Assembly: GCA_037384425.1 (NCBI GenBank)
Contig: JARROA010000001.1
Location: 124,001 to 188,000 of the forward strand
DNA from: Thiodiazotropha sp037384425
GTDB lineage: Bacteria; Pseudomonadota; Gammaproteobacteria; Chromatiales; Chromatiaceae
Direction of reading: 5' to 3'
Length of the DNA: 64,000 nucleotides
The notes under the pieces are model-generated. The model saw nothing but the letters and a program-made list of their open reading frames with translations. It ran no database searches and was not told the origin of the DNA. Positions within the stretch are counted from its first letter, which is position 1. The number at the start of each line of letters is the position of its first letter. The position numbers and the translations under genes are program-made. Shown here piece by piece: positions 1 through 10,850 of the stretch.

Positions 1-27
1 CGCATTGTTATTTTATGGTTTTTTATA

Positions 28-1161
28 TTGAACCCACAACGGCCCCACAAGCCTGGAAACCTTGCATTGACCATTGAGACGAAAACCAATCTGCTCGATC
101 TCGATTGCCGCCAGATGGAGGCGTTTTTCCTTGAGCTGGGCAGCAAGGCGTTCCACGGCCGCAACGTCTTCAAGTGGATCCACAAGCATGGCGTTACCGA
201 CTTCGACGCCATGACCGACATCTCGAAGCGACTGCGTGAACAGCTGAAGGCGGTGGCGGAGATCAGGCTGCCGGAGCTGATCTTCGAACAGCCGGCCCTG
301 GACGGCACCCGCAAGTGGCTGATCGAACTCGAGGACGGCCAGCGCATCGAGACCGTCTATATCCCGGACGACGGACGCAGCACCATCTGCGTCTCCTCCC
401 AGGTGGGTTGCGCGCTGGACTGCTCGTTCTGTTCGACCGCGCAGCAGGGTTTCAACCGCAACCTGAGCGTGGCCGAAATCATCGGCCAGGTCTGGATCGC
501 CAGCCGCGAGCTGGGTGAGCCGCCCAGCAATGTCGTGATGATGGGCATGGGCGAGCCACTGGCCAACTTCGACGCCGTGGTCACGGCCATGAACATCATG
601 CAGGACGATCTGGCCTACATGGTCTCCAAGTATCGGGTCACCATCAGCACCTCCGGCATCGTGCCGGCGTTGAATCGGCTCAAGGAGCTGTGCGACATCA
701 GCCTGGCGGTCTCCCTGCACGCCCCGGACAACGCCCTGCGTGACGAACTGGTGCCGATCAACAGGAAGTACCCGCTGGAGGAGCTGATCCCCGCCTGTCG
801 GGAGTTCGTGCGTGGCGACAGGCGACGCAAGGTGACCTGGGAGTACGTCATGCTCGATGGGGTCAACGACAGCCTGCAGCACGCCAAGGCGCTGATCCGG
901 TTGCTCGAGGGCACCCCTTCCAAGGTCAACCTGATCCCTTTCAATCCCTTCCCGGGCACCCGCTACCGGGTCTCCCCGCCGGAGCGGGTGGAGGCCTTCC
1001 GCCAGCGGCTCAAGCGTTCCGGCATTATCGCCACCACCCGCAAGACCCGGGGCGACGACATCGACGCCGCCTGCGGTCAGCTGGTGGGAAAAGTCAGGGA
1101 TCGGAGTCGCAGGGAGCTGCGGCGGGCGGTAAACGAGTCACCGAAGGTGTATCTATCATGA
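28..1161 (+). CDS. rlmN: 23S rRNA/tRNA adenine-C2 methyltransferase RlmN
   Basis: Radical SAM enzyme that methylates C2 of A2503 in 23S rRNA and A37 of some tRNAs. The radical SAM cluster motif CALDCSFC places the ligands at C128, C132 and C135. The conserved C-terminal cysteine that takes part in methyl transfer is visible in DIDAACGQL (C349). Length (about 364-377 aa) matches the family. No ATG start exists in frame; the candidates are TTG at 28 and TTG at 67, neither with a strong ribosome binding site, so the 5' end is uncertain by 13 codons. The stop overlaps the next gene by four bases (ATGA), as in other gammaproteobacterial rlmN-pilW pairs. Confidence 0.95.
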   Translation: MNPQRPHKPGNLALTIETKTNLLDLDCRQMEAFFLELGSKAFHGRNVFKWIHKHGVTDFDAMTDISKRLREQLKAVAEIRLPELIFEQPALDGTRKWLIELEDGQRIETVYIPDDGRSTICVSSQVGCALDCSFCSTAQQGFNRNLSVAEIIGQVWIASRELGEPPSNVVMMGMGEPLANFDAVVTAMNIMQDDLAYMVSKYRVTISTSGIVPALNRLKELCDISLAVSLHAPDNALRDELVPINRKYPLEELIPACREFVRGDRRRKVTWEYVMLDGVNDSLQHAKALIRLLEGTPSKVNLIPFNPFPGTRYRVSPPERVEAFRQRLKRSGIIATTRKTRGDDIDAACGQLVGKVRDRSRRELRRAVNESPKVYLS

Positions 1162-1943
1162 GGTTTCAAGCCGTGCTCAGACTACTCGGTATCGGTTTGC
1201 TGACCGCGCTGCTCAGCGCCTGTGCAACCATGGACGGCGGCGAAGACGCCACCGGTAATCTCGGTGTCGAGCGGCGCGACAGTCCGGCCAAGATCTACGT
1301 CGAGATGGGTATCGCCTACATGCGCGACGGCCAGGATGCGGTAGCCCTGAAGAAGCTGCGGCGGGCGATCGAGGTCGATCCGGAGAGTTCGGAAGCTCAC
1401 AACGTGCTCGCCATCCTCTACGAACGTCTCGGCGAGACCGAAATGGCGGCCAAGTACTACGAGCGGGCGGCAGCCCTGGACCCCCGGGACCCCTACATCC
1501 GCAACGCGCGTGGCAGTTTTTTCTGCAAGCAGGGGCAGTATGAAACTGCCTTGCAGGAGTTCGACCTGGCGCTCGACAACCCCCTCTATCCCACTCCCTG
1601 GGTGGCGTTGACCAATGCGGGGCTGTGTGCGGAGAGAGCGGACGACAAGCTCAAGGCCGAAGGCTACTATCGTCGCGCCCTGACCGCCAACAAGCGTTAT
1701 GCGCCGGCGCTGTTCCAGATGGCGGAGCTCTCATTCGAGCAAAACAACGACATGTCGTCCCGTGCCTATCTGGAGCGCTTTCACAGTGAAGTGCCCGCCA
1801 CTGCCGCCTCCCTCTGGCTCGGCGTGCGGGTTGAGCAGCGCTTGGGCGATCGTATCAAGGCTGTCGAGTACAAACGCCGGCTCCTGAAAGAGTTTCCCGA
1901 TGCGCCGGAGATCCAGGCCCTTAACCAATCAGAACGGCAGTAA
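1158..1943 (+). CDS. pilW: Type IV pilus biogenesis/stability lipoprotein PilW (PilF)
   Basis: Outer-membrane pilotin-type lipoprotein that assists assembly and stability of type IV pili. The N terminus is a lipoprotein signal peptide with lipobox LSAC and lipidated C22. The rest is a run of about five to six TPR repeats (roughly residues 45-240; for example AIEVDPESSEAHNVLAILYE). Length 261 aa is typical. It overlaps rlmN by four bases and its stop overlaps the rodZ start (TAATG), so translation is probably coupled. Other pilus genes are not in the window, as usual for this locus. Confidence 0.92.
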   Translation: MRFQAVLRLLGIGLLTALLSACATMDGGEDATGNLGVERRDSPAKIYVEMGIAYMRDGQDAVALKKLRRAIEVDPESSEAHNVLAILYERLGETEMAAKYYERAAALDPRDPYIRNARGSFFCKQGQYETALQEFDLALDNPLYPTPWVALTNAGLCAERADDKLKAEGYYRRALTANKRYAPALFQMAELSFEQNNDMSSRAYLERFHSEVPATAASLWLGVRVEQRLGDRIKAVEYKRRLLKEFPDAPEIQALNQSERQ

Positions 1944-2977
1944 TGAAGCACAAGACAGCCCAGGAAGAGAACGCGACCTCGCAACAGACCGTCGACGGAC
2001 CGGGATCGCAACTGCGCAAGGCCAGGGAGCGCCAGGGGTTGGAACAGTCGAAGATGGCGGCGCAGTTGCACCTCAGCCAACCCATGATCCAGGCGCTGGA
2101 GTGGGATGATTATGAAAAGCTGCCAGCCGCCGTTTTTGTGCAGGGTTACCTGAGAAACTACGCCCGGCTGCTGGGTGTGGACGAGGATGCCGTGATCCGC
2201 TCCTATCAGGAGTTGAATCCCGATGCCGAGCAACAGCCGCTGCCACGAAACCAGCCGGACGAGGTGGCGCGTGAACTCCACAGCGACAACCGGATGATTC
2301 GACTCATCACCTGGATCGTGGTTCTGGTCATGGGTGTGCTGATCTTCTTCTGGTGGCAGGGGCGTATGGATTCGACCGAAACCACTGCGCCGGTCGAGGA
2401 GCTGGGCGACATGATCGAGCCCGGCTTCGCCCCCCCACAAGCGGATGAGTCCATTGCGCCCTCGGACGAGGCGTTGCCCAACCTGCGGGAACCCGTTGTC
2501 GAGGCCGAGTCACCCCCTCCCGAAAGCCCTTCTGAGACATTCGCAGAACCCCCCGCCATGGAGCAACCGGTCATCGAGACACCGGCACTCGAGGCCGACC
2601 GTCTGCCGGAACCGGAACCTGAGCCCACGATCGAGACGACACCCGCCCCCGAAGTCATGGCCACCGAGGTCGAGCCGGAACCGGCAACCCAGCCCGAATC
2701 GGAGCCTCCGGCCCCTACGGGCAGTGTCGGCCTAGTGGTGTTCGAGTTTACGGGACCCTGCTGGGTAGAGGTGCGCGATGCGACCGGTCGAGCCCGTATC
2801 ATCGGTGTCATGCGTGAGGGCGCGCGTCGCACCCTGAATGCCGGCCTCGGGCCCTTCGAGGTGGTTATCGGTGACATCAACGCCGCCCGCCTGAGCGTCA
2901 ACGGTGAGGCGTATGATCTGCGGCGCCATACCCGCGGCAAGGTGGCGCGTTTTACCCTGGACCCATCCCAGCTCTGA
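1943..2977 (+). CDS. rodZ: Cytoskeleton protein RodZ
   Basis: Bitopic inner-membrane protein linking MreB filaments to the cell-wall elongation machinery. Domains: an N-terminal HTH_25/XRE-like domain (about 20-78), one transmembrane helix (about 118-138, LITWIVVLVMGVLIFFWW), a long Pro/Glu-rich periplasmic linker (about 140-262) and a C-terminal beta-rich DUF4115 domain beginning near VVFEFTGPCWVEVRD. The start codon overlaps the pilW stop. In many gammaproteobacteria ispG follows directly, but here a 191-base gap leads straight to hisS. Confidence 0.92.
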   Translation: MKHKTAQEENATSQQTVDGPGSQLRKARERQGLEQSKMAAQLHLSQPMIQALEWDDYEKLPAAVFVQGYLRNYARLLGVDEDAVIRSYQELNPDAEQQPLPRNQPDEVARELHSDNRMIRLITWIVVLVMGVLIFFWWQGRMDSTETTAPVEELGDMIEPGFAPPQADESIAPSDEALPNLREPVVEAESPPPESPSETFAEPPAMEQPVIETPALEADRLPEPEPEPTIETTPAPEVMATEVEPEPATQPESEPPAPTGSVGLVVFEFTGPCWVEVRDATGRARIIGVMREGARRTLNAGLGPFEVVIGDINAARLSVNGEAYDLRRHTRGKVARFTLDPSQL

Positions 2978-3168
2978 GCGGATTGCGGCAAGGCTGCAGC
3001 TGCGGATTCAGAGGCGTCCGCCCGCGACCTGAAGGGCGACCTGAGGATCGGCCCTTCGGTCCCGGGATCGCGTTCCTGAAACCGAGATCCCCTAGGTGCA
3101 AAGGGCCCATCCGTGGTAACCTTCTGCGCTTCATCCGGAACCGTTCCACGATCGATCGCACACCACTG

Positions 3169-4434
<1,266 letters not shown>

Positions 4435-4486
4435 GACCTGACCGTCCGGAGCCGTAACACGATAAACAAGAGACAGGATTGGAAAG

Positions 4487-5113
4487 ATGAGTGCATATCA
4501 GACCGAAGAAGAGCAGGTCGAAGCGCTGAAGCGCTGGTGGAAAGAGAACGGCACCTCCATCATCGCCGGCATCGTCATCGGATTGGGCGGTGTGTTCGGC
4601 TGGCAGGCCTGGGGCAACTATCAGGACCGGGTGTCGAAGGACGCCTCTATCGCCTTCAGCCAGCTGGTCGACGCCGAACAAAAGGGTGACCTGGAATCCG
4701 CCAGCAAGCAGGCGGAACTGCTGCGACTCGATTACGAGAGCAGCAGCTATGCCGTATTCGCTGCTCTGATCCAGGCCAAGGTGAAGCTGGATCAGGGAGA
4801 CTCCGCGGCGGCGCGCTCCCAACTGGAGTGGGCCATGGCGAATAGCGATAACGCATCGATGAAGCAGCTGGCCCAGCTCAATCTGGCGCGTATCCTCCTG
4901 AGCGATGGCGATCTGGACGGCGCCGCGAAACTGGCCGACGTGTCCAGCGGCGGATTCGCCGGAGACTTCGCCCAGCTGCGCGGCGACATCGCCGCCGAGC
5001 GTGGTGACAAACAGGCGGCGCTCGAGGCCTATACCCTGGCCATGACGCAGGAGACCAGCAATCGCAATCTGCTGCAGATGAAGCTGGACGACCTGGGCCT
5101 GGACACCCCCTGA
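4487..5113 (+). CDS. yfgM: YfgM family protein (ancillary SecYEG translocon subunit)
   Basis: Inner-membrane protein with a short cytoplasmic N terminus, one transmembrane helix (about residues 22-42, SIIAGIVIGLGGVFGWQAW) and a periplasmic TPR-like domain. In E. coli YfgM associates with SecYEG and periplasmic chaperones such as PpiD. 208 aa is the family length. The position between hisS and bamB is conserved and supports the call. Only a few bases separate it from bamB. Confidence 0.9.
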   Translation: MSAYQTEEEQVEALKRWWKENGTSIIAGIVIGLGGVFGWQAWGNYQDRVSKDASIAFSQLVDAEQKGDLESASKQAELLRLDYESSSYAVFAALIQAKVKLDQGDSAAARSQLEWAMANSDNASMKQLAQLNLARILLSDGDLDGAAKLADVSSGGFAGDFAQLRGDIAAERGDKQAALEAYTLAMTQETSNRNLLQMKLDDLGLDTP

Positions 5114-5117
5114 AGTG

Positions 5118-6278
5118 ATGAACGTGGTACGCCAACTCTGGCCCCTGCTGCTGCTGGCACTGGCCGGCTGTAGCGCCTTCTCGGGCAAGGATAACGCCGA
5201 TCCTCCGGCTGAACTGGTCGATCTGGTGCCCCAGCTCAAGATCCACACCCTGTGGAGTGAATCTTTCGAGGGCAGCGAAGGGGCGTTCCTCAAGATCGCA
5301 CCTGCCCTGGTCGGGGACCGCATCTATATTGCCGAGCCCTCCGGCGAGGTCACGGCGCTGGAGGCGGAGACCGGCAAGCGGCTCTGGTCGGTCGATCTGG
5401 AGGTGCCGATCAGTGGGGGGCCCGGCGTCAATGACGGCCTGCTGGCCGTCGGCACCCAGGAAGCCGAACTGATTCTGCTCGACGCCGACGACGGCAGCGA
5501 ACGCTGGCGAAAAAGGGTCAGCAGCGAAGTCCTCTCCGTTCCGGCCATCGGGCGGGGCCGGGTGGTCTGCCGTACCATCGACGGACGTGTGACGGCCTTC
5601 GCCACCGACAACGGCGAGTCACGCTGGGTCTACGACCGCAATGTCCCCATCCTGACCCTGCGTGGCGACAGCTCGCCCATCCTGCACGAACAACAGGTAC
5701 TGGTCGGTTTCGCCAATGGCAAACTGGTGGCGTTCTCCCTCGACAGCGGGGCTCCCAACTGGGAGGCTTTGATCACAGCGCCTACCGGTCGCACCGAGCT
5801 GGAACGGGTGGTCGATATCGACGCCGAACTCAAGCTGGTGGAGGGGACGGTCTATGCCGCTGCCTACCACGGCGAGCTGGCTGCGGTCTCCGAGATCAGC
5901 GGGGTGGTGCTCTGGCGCCGAGAGATCTCATCCCACGCCGGTATGGATGCCGACTGGCGTCAGGCCTACATCACCGATGAGTTCGACCACATCTGGTCGC
6001 TGGATGCGACCAACGGCGCCACCCTGTGGCAGCAGAAGGCGCTGCATGCGCGTCGCCTCACCGCGCCGGCGATGGTGGACGGTCTGCTGGTGGTCGGCGA
6101 CTACGACGGCTACCTGCACTGGCTGGAACAGTATGACGGTAAGATGCTGGCCCGTAGCCGGGTCGGCGGCGATGCCATTCGGCTCAAGCCCCTGGTGCAT
6201 AACGGCATCGTCTATGTCTTCGATGACGGCGGCACCCTGACCGCGTTGCGTGCCGAACCGATTGAACCCGATCAATAA
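5118..6278 (+). CDS. bamB: Outer membrane assembly lipoprotein BamB
   Basis: Lipoprotein of the BAM complex that inserts beta-barrel proteins in the outer membrane. ATG at 5118 is preferred over GTG at 5115 because it gives a clean lipoprotein signal (LLLLALAGC, lipidated C18). The mature part is an eight-bladed PQQ-like beta-propeller; recurring blade motifs such as ETGKRLWSVDLEVPISGGPG and TNGATLWQQKA are visible. 386 aa is typical. It lies directly upstream of der, as in E. coli. Confidence 0.93.
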   Translation: MNVVRQLWPLLLLALAGCSAFSGKDNADPPAELVDLVPQLKIHTLWSESFEGSEGAFLKIAPALVGDRIYIAEPSGEVTALEAETGKRLWSVDLEVPISGGPGVNDGLLAVGTQEAELILLDADDGSERWRKRVSSEVLSVPAIGRGRVVCRTIDGRVTAFATDNGESRWVYDRNVPILTLRGDSSPILHEQQVLVGFANGKLVAFSLDSGAPNWEALITAPTGRTELERVVDIDAELKLVEGTVYAAAYHGELAAVSEISGVVLWRREISSHAGMDADWRQAYITDEFDHIWSLDATNGATLWQQKALHARRLTAPAMVDGLLVVGDYDGYLHWLEQYDGKMLARSRVGGDAIRLKPLVHNGIVYVFDDGGTLTALRAEPIEPDQ

Positions 6279-6290
6279 CGGGGTCGGTCC

Positions 6291-7676
6291 ATGCTACCCG
6301 TCATCGCCCTGGTCGGTCGTCCCAACGTAGGCAAATCGACCCTCTTCAACCGCCTCACCCGCAGCCGAGACGCCCTGGTCGCCGACCAGCCGGGTCTCAC
6401 CCGCGACCGCAAGTACGGTACCGGCAAGCTGGGCAGCCAGCCCTACGTGGTGGTCGATACCGGCGGCATCAGCGGCGATCAGGTCGGTATCGATGTGCTG
6501 ATGGAGCAGCAGGTGCGCCAGGCCATCGGCGAGGCCGATCATATCCTGTTCCTGCTCGACGCCCGCGAGGGCTGCACCGGCGGCGACGAGACGATCGCCC
6601 AGGAACTGCGACGCACCGGCAAGCCGGTGACCCTGGCGGTGAACAAGAGCGAGGGGCTGGACCAGGCGCTGGCCGGCAGCGATTTCTACCGGCTCGGCTT
6701 CGGCGAGCCCCAGCTCATCGCCGCCGCCCATGGACGTGGCGTGAAGGGCCTGATCGAATCGGTGCTGGAGCAGATGCCGCCGACCGAGGACGCCGAACCG
6801 GACGAGCCCGGCATCGAGATCGCGGTGGTGGGGCGGCCCAATGTGGGCAAATCGACCCTGGTCAACCGGCTGCTGGGCGAGGAGCGTGTGGTCGCCTTCG
6901 ACCAGCCCGGCACCACCCGTGACAGTATCTTCATCCCTTTCGAACGCAACGGCCGCCGTTATACCCTCATCGACACCGCCGGTGTGCGGCGCAAGGCGCG
7001 CATCAAGGAGGCGATCGAGAAGTTCAGCATCATCAAAACCCTGCAGGCGATCGAGCAGGCCAACGTGGTGCTGATGGTGCTCGACGCCCGCCAGGGGGTG
7101 GGGGAGCAGGACGCCACCCTGGCCGGCCATGTGCTGGAGAGCGGGCGGGCGCTGATCCTGGTGGTCAACAAGTGGGACGGCTTGGATCAGGACCAGCGCG
7201 AATGGATCAAGAGCGAGATCGAGCGCAAGCTGCCGTTTCTGAGCTTTGCCCGCCACCACTTCATCTCCGCCCTGCACGGCTCCGGCGTGGGCGATCTGTT
7301 CGAGATGGTGGAGGGCGTCTACGCCAGCGCCATGCGCGACCTCGCCACCCCAGACCTGACCCGGCTGCTGGAGGCGATCACCCAGGAGCATCAGCCGCCG
7401 CTGGTCCACGGCCGGCGCATCAAACTGCGCTATGCCCACCAGGGAGGAAAGAATCCGCCCATCATCGTCATCCACGGCAATCAGACCAGCGAGGTGCCCG
7501 ACAGCTACAAGCGCTATCTGGTGAGCCGCTTCCGCAAGGCGCTGAACCTCAAGGGCACGCCTATTCGCATCGAGTTCCGCTCCGGCGTGAACCCCTACGA
7601 GGGCAAGAAGAACAAGCTGACCAAGCGTCAGGTCCAGAAGCGTCAGCGACTGAAGCAGTTCGTCAAACGCAAGTGA
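6291..7676 (+). CDS. der: Ribosome biogenesis GTPase Der (EngA)
   Basis: Essential GTPase with two tandem G domains, needed for 50S subunit maturation. Two Walker A/G1 motifs GRPNVGKST lie at residues 9-17 and 181-189. The second domain has NKWD; the first has NKSE, a G4 variant I believe is common in proteobacterial Der proteins. The C-terminal KH-like domain includes RIEFRSGVNPYEGKKN. 461 aa is normal. It is the last member of the conserved run; no clear intrinsic terminator follows. Confidence 0.95.
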   Translation: MLPVIALVGRPNVGKSTLFNRLTRSRDALVADQPGLTRDRKYGTGKLGSQPYVVVDTGGISGDQVGIDVLMEQQVRQAIGEADHILFLLDAREGCTGGDETIAQELRRTGKPVTLAVNKSEGLDQALAGSDFYRLGFGEPQLIAAAHGRGVKGLIESVLEQMPPTEDAEPDEPGIEIAVVGRPNVGKSTLVNRLLGEERVVAFDQPGTTRDSIFIPFERNGRRYTLIDTAGVRRKARIKEAIEKFSIIKTLQAIEQANVVLMVLDARQGVGEQDATLAGHVLESGRALILVVNKWDGLDQDQREWIKSEIERKLPFLSFARHHFISALHGSGVGDLFEMVEGVYASAMRDLATPDLTRLLEAITQEHQPPLVHGRRIKLRYAHQGGKNPPIIVIHGNQTSEVPDSYKRYLVSRFRKALNLKGTPIRIEFRSGVNPYEGKKNKLTKRQVQKRQRLKQFVKRK

Positions 7677-7800
7677 TGTCGTCTCTCCACGACCTGTTCG
7701 GAGATTCCCTCCCCAGTATCAATATCTCGGTGCGGTTCAAAGTAAACAGTCAGCAGACGCACTGGGTCTGAACACGACAAATCCTGCAGCCGGGGTAATA

Positions 7801-9120
7801 ATGGATCGCAACCCGAGCGACCCGAAATTCGAACTCCATATGTCAGCTACGAAAAGCTATCAAGCCAAGTTGCCGGAGCTGTTGAGGCAGGCGGGCGCCG
7901 ATCGTTTGAGTGGCGAGCAGCAGACGTTTCTGCAACGCCAGGCGCTCGACTACCGCTTCACCCAGCAGGATCTGCGACAGCTTTGCGATATGGCGGCCGA
8001 TCTGGCGATGTGGGACGACGGGCCGTTGGAACGGATCTGGCCGCAACCGCCGCAGGCGCTGATGGGGCCGAAACAGCGTCGACAGCAGATACTGGAATCG
8101 GTGCGCAACCACTGGTTGTCGCTGAAACAGCAGCCGATCCGGTTTCCCGAGATACCGGTAACGAACGCCTACACAGCAGAGCGCATCCGTCGGGTCAGCG
8201 TAGCGAGGGAACAGCTCGGTCTGGGCTGGTGTCCGGTCGCCTCGCCGCGCACCCGCTGCTGCAATCTGCTTACCCTCGACGCGGTGGAGAACTGCGGCTT
8301 CGACTGCAGCTACTGCAGCATCCAATCCTTCTACCACGGTGACGAGGTCCGCTTCGACAGCCGTTTCGCCGAGAAGTTGGCGGTGCTGGAGATCGATCCG
8401 GCAAAGACCTATCACATCGGCACCGGCCAGTCCTCCGACTCGCTGATGTGGGGTAATCAGGCCGGCATACTCGAGGCCCTGCTCGACTTCGCCGACCGCC
8501 ATCCCAATGTCATCCTGGAGCTCAAGACCAAGTCGAAGAACATCAACTACCTGCTGAAAAACGAGGTGCCGCCCAACGTGCTCTGCACCTGGTCGCTCAA
8601 TCCCCAGCTGGTGATCGACAACGAGGAGCATCTCGCCGCCTCCCTCGACGAGCGGCTGCAGGCCGCCCGCCGTCTGGCCGACAAGGGGGTGCTGGTCGGC
8701 TTTCACTTCCACCCCATGATCCGCTACCAGGGCTGGCAGGAGGGGTATGGCGCGATCTTCGATCGGCTCACCGGAAGCTTCCATAGCGACCAAGTGGCAC
8801 TGGTCTCCCTCGGTACCCTCACCTACATCAAGCCGGTGATCAAGCAGCTGCGTGAGCGTCCCGGATTCAGAAGCCGCATCCTGCAGATGCCGATGGTGGA
8901 GGCCGACGGCAAGCTCTCCTATCCGGAGCAGATCAAGCGGGAGATGTTCGGCTTCGCCTACCGCTCGCTGGCGCCCTGGCACGGCAAGGTCTTCTTCTAT
9001 CTCTGCATGGAGAACCCCCGCCTCTGGCAGCCGGTGTTCGGGTACGACTATCCCAGTAACGACGCCTTCGAGGCGGCGATGAAGCGCTGCTATCTCGACA
9101 AGATCGAACGCAGGCGATAG
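7801..9120 (+). CDS. Spore photoproduct lyase-like (SPL family) radical SAM protein
   Basis: Radical SAM protein with cluster motif C165-x3-C169-x2-C172 (NCGFDCSYCSIQ). The layout resembles SplB-like 'DNA repair photolyase' proteins of non-sporulating proteobacteria: an N-terminal segment with cysteines (GWCPVASPRTRCC), the SAM barrel, and late motifs such as GFHFHPMI. Spore photoproduct lyases repair a thymine dimer, but the substrate in non-sporeformers is unknown, so a DNA-repair role is only inferred. ATG at 7801 follows a GGGGT-type ribosome site; ATG at 7840 is possible. It lies alone between der and putP. Confidence 0.75.
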   Translation: MDRNPSDPKFELHMSATKSYQAKLPELLRQAGADRLSGEQQTFLQRQALDYRFTQQDLRQLCDMAADLAMWDDGPLERIWPQPPQALMGPKQRRQQILESVRNHWLSLKQQPIRFPEIPVTNAYTAERIRRVSVAREQLGLGWCPVASPRTRCCNLLTLDAVENCGFDCSYCSIQSFYHGDEVRFDSRFAEKLAVLEIDPAKTYHIGTGQSSDSLMWGNQAGILEALLDFADRHPNVILELKTKSKNINYLLKNEVPPNVLCTWSLNPQLVIDNEEHLAASLDERLQAARRLADKGVLVGFHFHPMIRYQGWQEGYGAIFDRLTGSFHSDQVALVSLGTLTYIKPVIKQLRERPGFRSRILQMPMVEADGKLSYPEQIKREMFGFAYRSLAPWHGKVFFYLCMENPRLWQPVFGYDYPSNDAFEAAMKRCYLDKIERRR

Positions 9121-9270
9121 CCCGTCGAGGCGGTGATCCTGTCGCTGATCCGCCAATGGGGAGCGCGATGTTACACTGGGTGCGGCTTTTCGCGCCGTTG
9201 CTGATCGTGAATCCGGGTAGATGGTGTGGCAAGCCGCACCCTACGCGCTAAGCATTTTTATTGGCTTGTC

Positions 9271-9325
9271 GGTGGGGTAGGGCCCTACCCTACCCGGGTA
9301 ATGTAGGGTCGGGCCATGCCCCACC
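9271..9325. repeat. REP-like palindrome (GGTGGGG...CCCCACC)
   Basis: An interrupted palindrome begins with GGTGGGGTAGGG and ends with CCCCACC; inner parts (GTAGGGCCCTAC) are also self-complementary. Related hairpins occur at 15774, 44671 and 61685, all between genes. A relative with GGCAAGCC at its centre lies about 45 bases upstream. No coding capacity. Confidence 0.6.
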
Positions 9326-9366
9326 AATCTAACCGAGCCGACGCTTCACAGGAGGGCACTTTCGGA

Positions 9367-10821
9367 ATGGACAACAGAGAACTCCTCATCGGCCTCACCT
9401 TCGTCGTCTATCTGCTGGTGATTCTGATCATCGGCGTGATCGCCTGGCGGCGTACCCGGGATCTGGCCGACTTCGTGCTCGGCGGGCGGCGTCTGGGCAG
9501 TTGGGTCGCCGCCCTGAGCGCCAGCGCCTCGGACATGAGCGGCTGGTTGCTGCTGGGTCTGCCCGGCTACGCCTATGTCGCGGGACTGGAGTCGTTCTGG
9601 CTCGCCTTCGGTCTGCTGCTCGGGACATGGCTCAACTGGCGGCTGGTGGCGGCCCGGCTCAGGCTGGCCTCGGAAGCGGCGGGAGACGCCCTCACGCTGC
9701 CACAATATTTCGCCAACCGTTTTCACGACGAGAGCGGACTGATCCGCGTCGTCTCCTCCCTCTTCGTGCTGCTGTTCTTTCTTTTCTACACCAGCTCGGG
9801 CCTGGTGGCGGGGGGCAAGCTGTTCGAGGCGGTGTTCGGTCTGCCCTATCTGTGGGCGGTGGCGCTCGGCGCCCTGACCATCATCCTCTATACCGCCTTC
9901 GGCGGCTTCCTCGCCGTCTCCTGGACCGATCTGTTTCAGGGGCTGCTGATGGCCGCCGCCCTGGTCGCGGTGCCCCTGATGGCGTTGGGCGCCGCCGGCG
10001 GCGCCGGCGGGGCAGAGCATGCGATCGCCGCCCGGCATCCGGCCCTGCTTGATCCCTTCACCGACAGTGAGGGTAAACCGCTCGGCCTGTTGGCCATCGT
10101 CTCCCTGCTGGCCTGGGGTCTGGGTTACTTCGGTCAGCCCCATATCCTGGCCCGATTCAAGGCGGTGAAGTCGGTCGACCTGGTCCCGAGGGCCCGTCGC
10201 ATTGCGGTCAGCTGGGTCTTCATCACCCTGATCGCGGCCTGTCTGGTCGGACTGCTGGGGATCCCGGTCTTCGACCCGGCCCTGGAGGATGCGGAGAAGG
10301 TCTTCATCCGTCTCGTCGATCTGCTGTTCCATCCCCTGGTGGCCGGGATCTGCCTGGCGGCGATCCTGGCCGCCATCATGAGCACCGCCGACTCTCAGCT
10401 GCTGGTCTCGTCGAGCGCCTTCACCGGCGATATCTACCGGGTGTTGTTGCGTAAGCAGGCCTCGCAGCGGGAGCTGGTGGTGGTCGGTCGTCTGGCGGTG
10501 TTGGCCATCGCTGTCGCCGCTTTTCTGCTGGCGCTGGATCCAGAGAACAAAGTGCTCGACCTGGTGGCCTATGCCTGGGCCGGATTCGGCGCCGCCTTCG
10601 GACCCGCGGTGCTGCTTTCGCTCTACTGGCGCGGCATGAATCGCTGGGGGGCGCTGGCCGGGATCCTGGCAGGTGGGCTGACGGTGGTGATCTGGAAGCC
10701 GTTGCAGGGCGGGCTGTTCGATCTCTATGAGATCGTTCCCGGCTTCATCGTCTCGGCTCTGGCGATCGTGGTTGTGAGCTGGATGACAGGTAGGCGGCAG
10801 CCTGCGGACACCGTGGCCTGA
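9367..10821 (+). CDS. putP: Sodium/proline symporter PutP (SSS family)
   Basis: Sodium:solute symporter with about 13 transmembrane helices, likely importing proline with Na+. Family signatures include the N-terminal DFVLGGRRLGSWVAALSASA and SDMSGWLLLGLPGYAY, and the late AAIMSTADSQLLVSSSAFT. ATG at 9367 is chosen because GGAGGG lies ten bases upstream; the frame is open to 9316 but that part overlaps the REP-like repeat. 484 aa is close to E. coli PutP. No putA is nearby, so proline may be used as a compatible solute; that is inference. Confidence 0.88.
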   Translation: MDNRELLIGLTFVVYLLVILIIGVIAWRRTRDLADFVLGGRRLGSWVAALSASASDMSGWLLLGLPGYAYVAGLESFWLAFGLLLGTWLNWRLVAARLRLASEAAGDALTLPQYFANRFHDESGLIRVVSSLFVLLFFLFYTSSGLVAGGKLFEAVFGLPYLWAVALGALTIILYTAFGGFLAVSWTDLFQGLLMAAALVAVPLMALGAAGGAGGAEHAIAARHPALLDPFTDSEGKPLGLLAIVSLLAWGLGYFGQPHILARFKAVKSVDLVPRARRIAVSWVFITLIAACLVGLLGIPVFDPALEDAEKVFIRLVDLLFHPLVAGICLAAILAAIMSTADSQLLVSSSAFTGDIYRVLLRKQASQRELVVVGRLAVLAIAVAAFLLALDPENKVLDLVAYAWAGFGAAFGPAVLLSLYWRGMNRWGALAGILAGGLTVVIWKPLQGGLFDLYEIVPGFIVSALAIVVVSWMTGRRQPADTVA

Positions 10822-10850
10822 GTCATCGTTTCAGGAGCTCGGAGACCGAC

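Noticed and set aside
6294..7475. 393-codon minus-strand frame opposite der
   Set aside because: Shadow of Der; no conserved motif.
7676..7771. 31-codon ORF overlapping the der stop codon
   Set aside because: ATG overlaps the der stop, but there is no ribosome site beyond der and no recognisable motif.
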